IMG/VR virus record: IMGVR_UViG_3300025108_000253
Coordinates: 1-29,905 of that record
Reading direction: 5' to 3' (one strand)
Source of the DNA: a virus
Length of the DNA stretch: 29,905 nucleotides
A model generated the notes under the pieces. The model did no database searches, was not told the origin of the DNA, and saw only the letters and a program-made list of their open reading frames with translations. The position numbers and the translations under genes are program-made. Of this stretch, positions 1-5,432 are shown piece by piece; position 1 is the first letter of the stretch; each line of letters starts with the position of its first letter.

Positions 1-9
1 GTGTTGTCT
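1..9. repeat. Terminal direct repeat, left copy
   Basis: The first nine bases, GTGTTGTCT, recur exactly as the last nine bases of the window (29897-29905). This could be a leftover assembly overlap of a circular genome, filled-in cohesive ends, or a junction repeat. Confidence 0.6.
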
Positions 10-390
10 CAAACTATGTTCCCGCGAAAAGGGGAGGAATTTTGTTTTTCTGGTTTCCGAGGGGACATGAGGGGAGGAAATCATGATATCTTCTGAAATA
101 GGGTGTGAAAAGTTCGGCGGGAGTGGAAAGTGGGTGGAGATGCTTTTTTTTGAGTTTTATGGGGTTCTTTCTCGGCCCGGGCCGCGCTCATTTTTTTGAG
201 GTGAAACCGCTGTCATGGTTTCCGATCCAGGTGAGTGATGCGGCGGTGCCCGGGTTCGAAAAATTGGTGTGCCCGGGATTGGTTTTGATGTCGCTTGATG
301 CCCGGTTTTCGCGTCGGGTTTCGCGGAGCAAATCGCGGTGATTTTAGGGCTGATTTAAGGCCAAAAAATCGCGGCTTGCTGCTGCTTGGT

Positions 391-540
391 TTTGTCCATG
401 CAAGCAATCTTTCGAGCGTGCTACCATGGACAAAATTAATTCTACCCTGGACAAAATTGATTTGAGAGGTGTTCTTTTGAACTAAGTTGTCCAGGGTAAA
501 TTTGATTTGTCCATGCAAGTTTTCTCTACCCTGGACAAGC
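391..540. repeat. Inverted TGGACAA iteron cluster
   Basis: Six copies of TGGACAA or its complement lie within 150 bp: 392-398 (-), 427-433 (+), 448-454 (+), 487-493 (-), 507-513 (-) and 532-538 (+). Three belong to the longer unit TACCCTGGACAA (443-454, 487-498 on the minus strand, 527-538). Two others share TTGTCCATGCAAG. The mixed orientation and AT-rich spacers (AAATTTGATTT and similar) resemble replication-initiator or partition-protein binding sites. The phage encodes a P4-type primase-helicase and a ParB, either of which could bind here. The binding partner is inference. Confidence 0.65.
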
Positions 541-543
541 TTG

Positions 544-564
544 AAGCTATATTCCTTATAGCTT
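544..564. promoter_or_regulatory. 8-bp palindrome, operator-like
   Basis: AAGCTATA and TATAGCTT form a perfect inverted repeat around the 5-nt centre TTCCT, just downstream of the TGGACAA cluster. It has the size of a dimeric repressor site. No regulator can be assigned. Confidence 0.35.
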
Positions 565-663
565 TCTGGCTTTCTGTCCATCTATCCACCCAGTTTTGAA
601 CAAATTTCAATATAGGGTATAAATACCCCATTCCTCCTTACGTATAAAGGTTTCTCGGATTTT

Positions 664-690
664 GGGTGGACAGGGTGGACAGGGTGGACA
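664..690. repeat. Three tandem GGGTGGACA units
   Basis: Three exact head-to-tail copies of the 9-mer GGGTGGACA occupy 664-690, just past the terminator of the minus-strand regulator. The GGGTGGAC core also occurs in the attP arm repeats near 28451 and 28659, and TGGACA occurs in the cluster at 391-540. A shared protein may bind all three places. Confidence 0.6.
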
Positions 691-724
691 AAAAAACACT
701 CAACTCAAAAATGAGTTGAGTGTT
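690..724 (-). terminator. Rho-independent terminator of the minus-strand regulator
   Basis: AACACTCAACTCA (695-707) and TGAGTTGAGTGTT (712-724) form a perfect 13-bp stem with a 4-nt loop. Read on the minus strand, the stem is followed by a T run, and it begins 25 nt past the stop of the gene at 749-976. The + strand has only a short T run after it, so minus-strand termination is favoured. Confidence 0.8.
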
Positions 725-748
725 TTAGGGTGGGGTGGGTTTTCCGAT

Positions 749-976
749 CTAATCGTTTTGTTTTTCGAGAAGGTCGAGGTACTTTTTTTCAGAGATGACT
801 ACAAAAGGAAAGGTAAGCTCACCTTCGAGTTTCCATGTCTTCTTAAGCCCGCAAATGCAGGCTGCAATCAACGAAACTTGAGAAACCCCGGATTGGTCCG
901 AGATTTTTTTCAGGTCGTTAATTATTGGGGAGGGGTGTCTTTGGGAGAGACGGGATATGTCACCGGTTTTTTTCAC
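749..976 (-). CDS. Ribbon-helix-helix-type regulator, candidate lysogeny repressor
   Basis: This 75-residue protein is the only convincing minus-strand gene. Its middle (DLKKISDQSGVSQVSLIAAC, then GLKKTWKLEGELTFPFVV) reads like the ribbon-helix-helix proteins that have SQSxLIRxxL followed by a GELTFPF-type strand. I recognise that style from small phage and bacterial regulators, by pattern only. Translation probably starts at GTG 976. The gene diverges from the early operon across an AT-rich gap and ends at a strong terminator of its own, so it forms a single-gene unit, as expected for a repressor. A perfect dyad at 1098-1131 is a possible operator. The lysogeny role is inferred from position. 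Confidence 0.6.
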   Translation of the reverse strand: MKKTGDISRLSQRHPSPIINDLKKISDQSGVSQVSLIAACICGLKKTWKLEGELTFPFVVISEKKYLDLLEKQND

Positions 977-1097
977 GCCGCAATTTTATGCAAATCGGGT
1001 GTCTTGTCGACTATTTTCTTATAATATCATTTTTTTCATGCCTAAAAAGCAATTGAAAATCAGGGGGTTAAACCAAATAAATCCTGAAAGACGTCGG

Positions 1098-1131
1098 TTG
1101 GGTGGCAAATAAATATTGTCATGCCACCCAA
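1098..1131. promoter_or_regulatory. 10-bp inverted repeat ahead of the early operon
   Basis: TTGGGTGGCA (1098-1107) and TGCCACCCAA (1122-1131) are perfect inverted repeats around an AT-rich 14-nt centre. The dyad lies between the divergent regulator and the first early gene, so it could be an operator or an mRNA leader stem. The gap 977-1155 also holds TATAAT on the + strand at 1020-1025, with no good -35 partner, and AT-rich -10-like sequence on the minus strand. A GTG at 1102 lies inside the stem, which argues against starting the first gene there. Confidence 0.55.
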
Positions 1132-1155
1132 TTGGCGGCATATTTTTTTGCAGCA

Positions 1156-1341
1156 ATGAGTAAAGACGAAATTGAGGCCGCATTGGTCAGAGGACGAGAA
1201 GAGACGGGAATAGCGGTGAAAGATTTGCGCCGGATGTGTCTTGTCGGGGGTCTTGAATTATTAGCGCGCGGCGAATTAAAGATTTCTTCATCAGCGAAAT
1301 CCCTTGTTTGGCGACTTGGAGGAAGGCGGGTGAAATCGTGA
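1156..1341 (+). CDS. Small early protein, unknown function
   Basis: This 61-residue protein is the first gene of the early operon. I prefer ATG 1156 over the in-frame GTG 1102, because the upstream codons lie in the dyad at 1098-1131. The sequence EIEAALVRGREETGIAVKDL, then RRMCLVGGLELLARGEL, suggests two amphipathic helices. That would suit a short DNA-binding or RHH-like fold, but I do not recognise a family. Its stop overlaps the next start (GTGA at 1338-1341), implying translational coupling with the downstream small genes. Confidence 0.55.
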   Translation: MSKDEIEAALVRGREETGIAVKDLRRMCLVGGLELLARGELKISSSAKSLVWRLGGRRVKS

Positions 1342-1616
1342 AATTCCTTTTGAATATTCCGGAAAATGAGCGCGCCCAATTTGTCGCGGCGGTTTGTGAG
1401 GAAATGGTGGCGCGCGGTGAGGCCGTCGTTTTGCCGCCTCGGACCGAGCCGTTTGACATGAAAGAGCTAAAAAAAGAAACGAAACTCAGTGACACGCAAC
1501 TGCGCCGCATGGCGGAGCCAGGTGGTCCATTTCAGCGGGTGCCCGGGGTTTCTTCTTTTTTAGTCACGGTTTCAAGTGTCCGCCAGTGGCAGGGGTTCGA
1601 AAGGGGGGCGAAATGA
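1338..1616 (+). CDS. Small HTH-like protein, possible excisionase-type regulator
   Basis: The protein is 92 residues from GTG 1338, which overlaps the previous stop. An in-frame start further upstream (1308) would run 34 bases into the preceding gene. The C-terminal half contains ELKKETKLSDTQLRRMAEPG followed by PFQRVPGVSSFLVTVSSVRQW. The pattern is a helix, a turn, a second helix and a short beta-wing ending in a tryptophan, as in many excisionase or MerR-like DNA-binding domains. The assignment is by fold pattern only. It overlaps the next gene by ATGA and sits in a run of coupled small genes. Confidence 0.5.
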   Translation: MKFLLNIPENERAQFVAAVCEEMVARGEAVVLPPRTEPFDMKELKKETKLSDTQLRRMAEPGGPFQRVPGVSSFLVTVSSVRQWQGFERGAK

Positions 1617-1864
1617 TGATTGAAAGGTTCAACAAAAAATCTCTCTCTGGCTTGGAGTTGGTGAGTGATTTTCATGGGAGTCCCTTGGAAGATGGAAAGA
1701 GGACTTTTCGCGTGAAAACTAATCATCCGTTCCTTGCGTGCCGGATTACTTTTGAGGTGACGGTTGGAGATGAGGAAAGGGGGCGGATGCCAAATCTTGC
1801 GGAGGTTTGTGAGGGTGTGGAAAGGCTTTATTACGCGATTACTTCGGAAGGGGGGGCTGAGTGA
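1613..1864 (+). CDS. Hypothetical early protein
   Basis: The protein has 83 residues and starts at ATG 1613, four bases inside the end of the preceding gene. A second ATG follows at 1616. The sequence looks mainly beta (GLELVSDFHGSPLEDGKRTF, then FLACRITFEVTVGDEERGR) and ends with a helix (LAEVCEGVERLYYAITSEGG). There is no signal peptide, membrane segment or family I recognise. It is coupled by GTGA to the winged-helix gene at 1861, so it probably acts in the early regulatory set. Confidence 0.55.
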   Translation: MMIERFNKKSLSGLELVSDFHGSPLEDGKRTFRVKTNHPFLACRITFEVTVGDEERGRMPNLAEVCEGVERLYYAITSEGGAE

Positions 1865-2214
1865 ACTTGTCCCAGGTGCGGATTGATTTGGTGGAGGCGG
1901 TTTTTGTTTTGATTGCGCTTTTTCGAAACCTGGGTGTCACTTCTTTGAGTCAATCTTTGGCGTTGTGTGAGCTTGTAAAAGCGAAAAATGGTTTGACGGA
2001 ATTGGATTTGTGCCGAGCACTAAAATTGCAGCAACCAACGATTAATAAAATCTTGGGGGGCTTTCGGGAAAAGGGATTGGTTGAGTCGTTGAGGGGATTG
2101 GGAGAAAGTCCCAGCGGCCGGGTGGCGGTGAAGTCGCGTTACTATCTAACAGAAAAATCCGTGTCAATGTTCGCGGAGGTTTCAAAGTTAATTCGGAAGG
2201 GGGATGGTGAATGA
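1861..2214 (+). CDS. MarR-like winged-helix DNA-binding protein
   Basis: The protein has 117 residues from GTG 1861. About residues 40-75 read as a winged helix-turn-helix: NGLTELDLCRALKLQQPTIN is the helix-turn-recognition helix, and KILGGFREKGLVES is the end of the recognition helix plus the start of the wing. The wing closes with SRYYLTEKS, and a C-terminal helix could dimerise. This is the MarR/DtxR-type arrangement, so it is probably a transcription regulator of phage genes. Ligand and operator are unknown. It is coupled by overlap on both sides. Confidence 0.65.
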   Translation: MNLSQVRIDLVEAVFVLIALFRNLGVTSLSQSLALCELVKAKNGLTELDLCRALKLQQPTINKILGGFREKGLVESLRGLGESPSGRVAVKSRYYLTEKSVSMFAEVSKLIRKGDGE

Positions 2215-2858
2215 AGCGTGCAAGCGAGACAGATGAGGCGGGCGTTTTGGATGAAGCTTTTTTACACCAGGGCGGGGAGCTTGGGTGGGATTTGTTTGGG
2301 GGCAGTCGCCTTACTCCGGCGGAACTCTTGGAACGATTTGAGGATGGGGTTGAGGATGTGGAATCGGAACGGGCCGCGGTGATGCGCGTGATGTTTGGAT
2401 TTGTTTTAACGGGTTGGCGTCGGGAGTTGTCTCCGCAAAAAGTGGGGTCGCGGTGTCGGGCTTTAGCGAGTGCCCTGGGACACACGCGCGGAACGGGGGC
2501 GCCGATGCTGGGCGCGCGAAAAACTTTGGCTGGTGAAGAGCGCCGGGAAGTGGCCAGGAGAATTTTGGACTATTGGTTTTCATACGGCGCGGATGATTTG
2601 TTGGTTGGCAAGTTAGTTTTAGCGATGGGCCTTTTTTGCAATCACGAAGAATTGAGCGGATGGAGTCAGACTAAGCTTGCGAAAGATTGCGGTGAGACTG
2701 GGGCGGGCATGATGGAGCGCGTCTATCGGGTCTGCAACAAACCGCTAGATTACACGGGCGCGAGTGCAAAGGGGACATTTCAACAAGGGCGCGACCAGCG
2801 CGCAAAAAGTTCCGAGGTCTGGAAAGATTTGAACAAAAACAAACGAGAGAATAAATGA
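2211..2858 (+). CDS. Unknown early protein with HTH-like C-terminal segment
   Basis: The protein has 215 residues from ATG 2211, overlapping the previous stop by 4 nt. The N-terminal third is acidic (GVLDEAFLHQGGELGWDLFG). The central part is helical (EERREVARRILDYWF, then DLLVGKLVLAMGLF). Around residues 155-180, GWSQTKLAKDCGETGAGMME looks like a helix-turn-helix, and the C-terminus is strongly basic (KDLNKNKRENK). The likely role is DNA binding in early regulation or replication, but I cannot name a family. Its stop overlaps the ParB start (ATGA at 2855). Confidence 0.5.
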   Translation: MKRASETDEAGVLDEAFLHQGGELGWDLFGGSRLTPAELLERFEDGVEDVESERAAVMRVMFGFVLTGWRRELSPQKVGSRCRALASALGHTRGTGAPMLGARKTLAGEERREVARRILDYWFSYGADDLLVGKLVLAMGLFCNHEELSGWSQTKLAKDCGETGAGMMERVYRVCNKPLDYTGASAKGTFQQGRDQRAKSSEVWKDLNKNKRENK

Positions 2859-4267
2859 GTGAGATAAAAAACGAGAAAAGGGCGGAAAAATTTGATGCTG
2901 TATTGATTGAGATTGGAAATTTATTTCCGTCCAAAACAAATCCCCGAAAAAGGTTTTGCGATGAGGCCGCGGAAAATTTGTCCCGGTCGATTGAGGTGAG
3001 CGGATTGCTGGAGCCGGTAGTGGTGCGGAGGAGTGGAGAAAAGTTTGAAATTGTCGCGGGCGAGCGTCGCTATCGCGCGTTGAAAAGTTTGGGACGGGAT
3101 CGGGTGCCTTGTGTCGTTCGGGAGATGAGTGATTTGGATGTTGTCCGCGCTCAACTCTCGGAAAACATCGCGCGTTCAGAATTGTCTCCAGTTGAGGAAG
3201 CGGGTGCCCTGGCAGACTTGCGGGAGCTTGGTGTTCTCGAAAAAGATTTGGCCGCGGAGGTGTCAAAATCTGAGGGATGGGTGCAAGCGCGCTTAGATTT
3301 GGGAAAGCTTCCGGAGGTGGTCCGGGATGCGGTTGATATTGGTGAGTTGGGGTTGGGAAGCGCCCGGGCGCTGCTACAGGTGGACGAGGTTGAGAGGGTT
3401 GATTTCGCGCAAGAGATTTTAAACTACGGCGACGAATTAACTTCGGATCGCGTTCGTGATTTGGTTCGGGACCGCTACGTTCGGCCGCGCGAAAATCGGC
3501 GCAAGTGGGCGGAGCATTGGGAAAAGGTTTTGAAATTCGAATGGGGTGATTTGGCGGCCCCCGTTGAAGATCCGGAGTTGTGGGGGGATTACGTTCATTC
3601 GTATGGAGAGGGCCGGGGAAAATGGAAAACTGGCGGTGATGCCATCGGGGGGCTTGCGGCGCGCGAAAGTGAAAAGGGAGTGACCTGGGGAGAGCTTGCC
3701 GAGGCGCATGGTCTCAAGGGGATGCTGGTTCCTGCTGGGGGAGTGTTGGGAGACGATTTTGAGAACGTCGTTGTCCTGGTTGATGGGGGTGCGATTCAGT
3801 CCGCGGAGCGCGCGGCGCGGGAGGCGGGTCGCTCGTTTACAATCGGCCCAAAAGTTTCGGATGAGTTGGGCGCGCCAAAACAAGCGCCTCCGGCGGAATC
3901 TAGTGAGGCAAATGTTGAGACAATTGATCGCAAGGTTGAAAAGTCTGGTTGGAATCCTTGGGTGGTCCGAGATCATTTGTTGTCTCTCGATGACTGGGAA
4001 GAGGTCGCTCCTAAATCTCAGGTGATGCTTGCGGTGATGGATGGCGAATGTCCCGGATGGCGTTTGGAATCTTTTGAGGTCATTTCCGGGGGCTTGCGAA
4101 GTTTCGAAAGCGTGGAAAATGGGGCGATTTCGTCAGTAGAGGACGAGTTTGAAACTTGGGTTCCGGTGGTGATTTGGTGGTGTTTACGCGGCGAAGAGTC
4201 TCCGCGTTTGGTGCGGCTCGCGGGGATCTTGGGTCTGCTGGATTTTTGGAGAGAGTGCCGGGCTTAA
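2855..4267 (+). CDS. parB: Stand-alone ParB-family protein with long C-terminal extension
   Basis: The protein has 470 residues. The ParB/sulfiredoxin-type N-domain is clear: NPRKRF near residue 29, the nucleotide-binding GERRYRAL box near residue 69, and ENIARSELSPVEEAG near residue 102, followed by an HTH region (AAEVSKSEGWVQARLDLGKL). In the family these motifs bind CTP and parS DNA. About 230 further residues, which I do not recognise, contain a Trp-rich end (WNPWVVRDHLLSLDDW, WVPVVIWWCL). No ParA ATPase gene is visible, so plasmid-style segregation is unlikely unless a host ParA serves. Transcription control, nucleoid association or an origin function is equally plausible. It is the last gene of the overlapping run starting at 1156. 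Confidence 0.8.
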   Translation: MSEIKNEKRAEKFDAVLIEIGNLFPSKTNPRKRFCDEAAENLSRSIEVSGLLEPVVVRRSGEKFEIVAGERRYRALKSLGRDRVPCVVREMSDLDVVRAQLSENIARSELSPVEEAGALADLRELGVLEKDLAAEVSKSEGWVQARLDLGKLPEVVRDAVDIGELGLGSARALLQVDEVERVDFAQEILNYGDELTSDRVRDLVRDRYVRPRENRRKWAEHWEKVLKFEWGDLAAPVEDPELWGDYVHSYGEGRGKWKTGGDAIGGLAARESEKGVTWGELAEAHGLKGMLVPAGGVLGDDFENVVVLVDGGAIQSAERAAREAGRSFTIGPKVSDELGAPKQAPPAESSEANVETIDRKVEKSGWNPWVVRDHLLSLDDWEEVAPKSQVMLAVMDGECPGWRLESFEVISGGLRSFESVENGAISSVEDEFETWVPVVIWWCLRGEESPRLVRLAGILGLLDFWRECRA

Positions 4268-4291
4268 TTTTTAACATAAGTTTTTTTAGAG

Positions 4292-4672
4292 ATGAAAATT
4301 GAAATTTTGAAAATGAATTTTGCTCACCAGGGCGAAGCGGTTTTGATGAATTACCGTTCTCAAGACTTGTTAGTGGGCACGGTGACAATCAGCTGGGATG
4401 ATATCGCGGGGCACGGGTTTTTGCATCAATTTTATGTGAGACCGGATTTTGAATCTCTGGGAGTGCGTGAGCGATTGGCACAGGCGGCAATTTTGTATTT
4501 ATGGGAACGCGGGTTTCATCGTGTCGTTTTGTATGAAATGCAATCGGCACAAAAGCAGTGCCGATTTTGGTTTGAAATGGGGTTTTGTGTAATCCAGGCG
4601 GAGGGCTGGGAGGTGCCAGATTCGGCGCAAGTTTTCATGGCGGAAATCGACCAGGGCGCGGTGGTGGTTTAA
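4292..4672 (+). CDS. GNAT-like acetyltransferase-fold protein
   Basis: The protein has 126 residues. FLHQFYVRPDFESLGVRERL, AILYLWERGFHRVVLYEM and CRFWFEMGFCVI follow the GNAT order: strand 4 into the acyl-CoA-binding turn, helix 3, strand 5, then the YEKxGF-type end. The usual Q/RxxGxG/A turn reads ESLGVR, so the pyrophosphate loop is atypical and CoA binding is uncertain. The substrate is unknown. Phage GNAT proteins sometimes modify host proteins or counter defences, but nothing here shows that. It follows ParB by 24 nt, and its stop shares one base with the next ATG. Confidence 0.6.
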   Translation: MKIEILKMNFAHQGEAVLMNYRSQDLLVGTVTISWDDIAGHGFLHQFYVRPDFESLGVRERLAQAAILYLWERGFHRVVLYEMQSAQKQCRFWFEMGFCVIQAEGWEVPDSAQVFMAEIDQGAVVV

Positions 4673-5067
4673 TGAGTGATTGGGAGACAGCGAGCCGGAT
4701 TCGGTTGAGATATCGTCGCGTGATCCATTCCGTGATTGAGTCATGGGTTCATGGACCGGTGGAGTTGTTGGCGTTAGATGACCAGCGGGAATTGAGGCGA
4801 GTTTTGCGGAAGTTGTGGGGGCGTCGAAATCGCCCGTTGAGGGGATGGCGCTATGTAAATTGGTTGGTAGAAATTCATCTTTGCCTTGGCTTGCCTGGGG
4901 ACGCCAAAGCGTCATTGCGGGCAAAAGTTCCGCGCCCGGCTATCAATCCGGGGTCGGTGATGCCTGGGGTGGTGGAGTGGCTGGGGGGAGTGGAAGGCGC
5001 TAGGGTTTCGGACGAGATCGAGCAAAACAAATTGGAGGTTTTGCCTTTGTTTTGCGGCCTGGATTGA
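4672..5067 (+). CDS. Hypothetical early protein, Arg/Trp-rich
   Basis: The protein has 131 residues from ATG 4672, whose A is the last base of the upstream stop. The N-terminal half is basic and helical (ASRIRLRYRRVIHSVIESWV, RELRRVLRKLWGRRNRPLRG), suggesting nucleic-acid contact. The C-terminal half is more neutral, with EWLGGVEGARVSDEIEQNKL. No family is recognised. Its place between the GNAT-like gene and the primase-helicase puts it in the early or replication module. Confidence 0.55.
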   Translation: MSDWETASRIRLRYRRVIHSVIESWVHGPVELLALDDQRELRRVLRKLWGRRNRPLRGWRYVNWLVEIHLCLGLPGDAKASLRAKVPRPAINPGSVMPGVVEWLGGVEGARVSDEIEQNKLEVLPLFCGLD

Positions 5068-5090
5068 ACGTTTAAAAAAAGTTTTATTTC

Positions 5091-5348
5091 ATGAAAAGAA
5101 CGGCAAGAAAAAGCGAATATCGAAGCGCGGTTGGACAAATGCAGATCCGCAGCTTGAACGAAATTAGAAAATGCGAACGGACATTTGTTCCCAAAAGGCC
5201 GCCGCGGGTTCCCGTCTCGGGTGAGATTTTGACAAGGAGAGAAAAGATTTCGCTCCGCGTTGATTTGTTGCAAGCGCGGAAGGATTTTACGCCTGAAGAT
5301 TTGAATCTTGCCAAGAGAGCATTGCGGCGGATGGGTTTTAAAAATTGA
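5091..5348 (+). CDS. Small basic hypothetical protein
   Basis: The protein has 85 residues and is rich in Lys and Arg (MKRTARKSEYRSA, IRKCERTFVPKRPPRVPVSG, LNLAKRALRRMGFKN). It could bind nucleic acid. It starts at ATG 5091, 23 nt after the previous stop, behind an AT-rich leader (TTTAAAAAAAGTTTTATTTC) without a Shine-Dalgarno site. I do not recognise a family. Confidence 0.5.
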   Translation: MKRTARKSEYRSAVGQMQIRSLNEIRKCERTFVPKRPPRVPVSGEILTRREKISLRVDLLQARKDFTPEDLNLAKRALRRMGFKN

Positions 5349-5363
5349 TTTTGAGTTGAGATA

Positions 5364-5432
5364 ATGAGTGAATTCAATCAGTTGTTTTTTAATGGCAAAT
5401 TGTTTGCCTTGTGCGGGGAGGTGGAAGCGTGA
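5364..5432 (+). CDS. 22-residue microprotein or leader coupled to primase-helicase
   Basis: A short frame MSEFNQLFFNGKLFALCGEV (then EA) runs from ATG 5364 and stops at 5432, overlapping the primase-helicase start by GTGA (5429-5432). The start is preceded by TTGAGAT, as at four other gene starts here. The overlap follows the coupling rule of the early operon. It may therefore act as a translated leader that delivers ribosomes to the primase start, or as a functional microprotein. Confidence 0.4.
   Translation: MSEFNQLFFNGKLFALCGEVEA

Larger units (their letters stand above)
1..748. other. Left-end non-coding control region
   Basis: I see no convincing gene in this stretch. The open frames here are repeat-encoded or low-complexity, or run antisense to structured DNA. 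It holds six inverted TGGACAA sites (391-540), an 8-bp palindrome (544-564), three tandem GGGTGGACA units (664-690) and a perfect hairpin that fits a terminator for the minus-strand gene at 749-976. Such a repeat-rich, gene-free stretch beside the regulator suggests a replication origin, operator cluster or partition site. Which of these it is cannot be told from sequence alone. Confidence 0.6.

Noticed and set aside
105-341. Open frame of 78 residues at the left end
   Set aside because: Low-complexity hydrophobic and arginine-rich sequence with no family pattern, poor start context, and no coupling to neighbours.
213-581. Minus-strand frame of 122 residues over the iterons
   Set aside because: Its N-terminal half is a translation of the repeated TGGACAA sites and the rest is basic low complexity.
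391-690. CRISPR array
   Set aside because: Repeats are short, in both orientations and irregularly spaced; there are no cas genes.
662-1024. Plus-strand frame of 120 residues
   Set aside because: It starts in the GGGTGGACA repeat, runs through the terminator hairpin and is antisense to the better-supported regulator at 749-976.
4268-4291. Shared ATTTTTAACA before 4292 and before the capsid gene
   Set aside because: The ten-base match is AT-rich and sits at different distances from the two start codons, so chance is likely.
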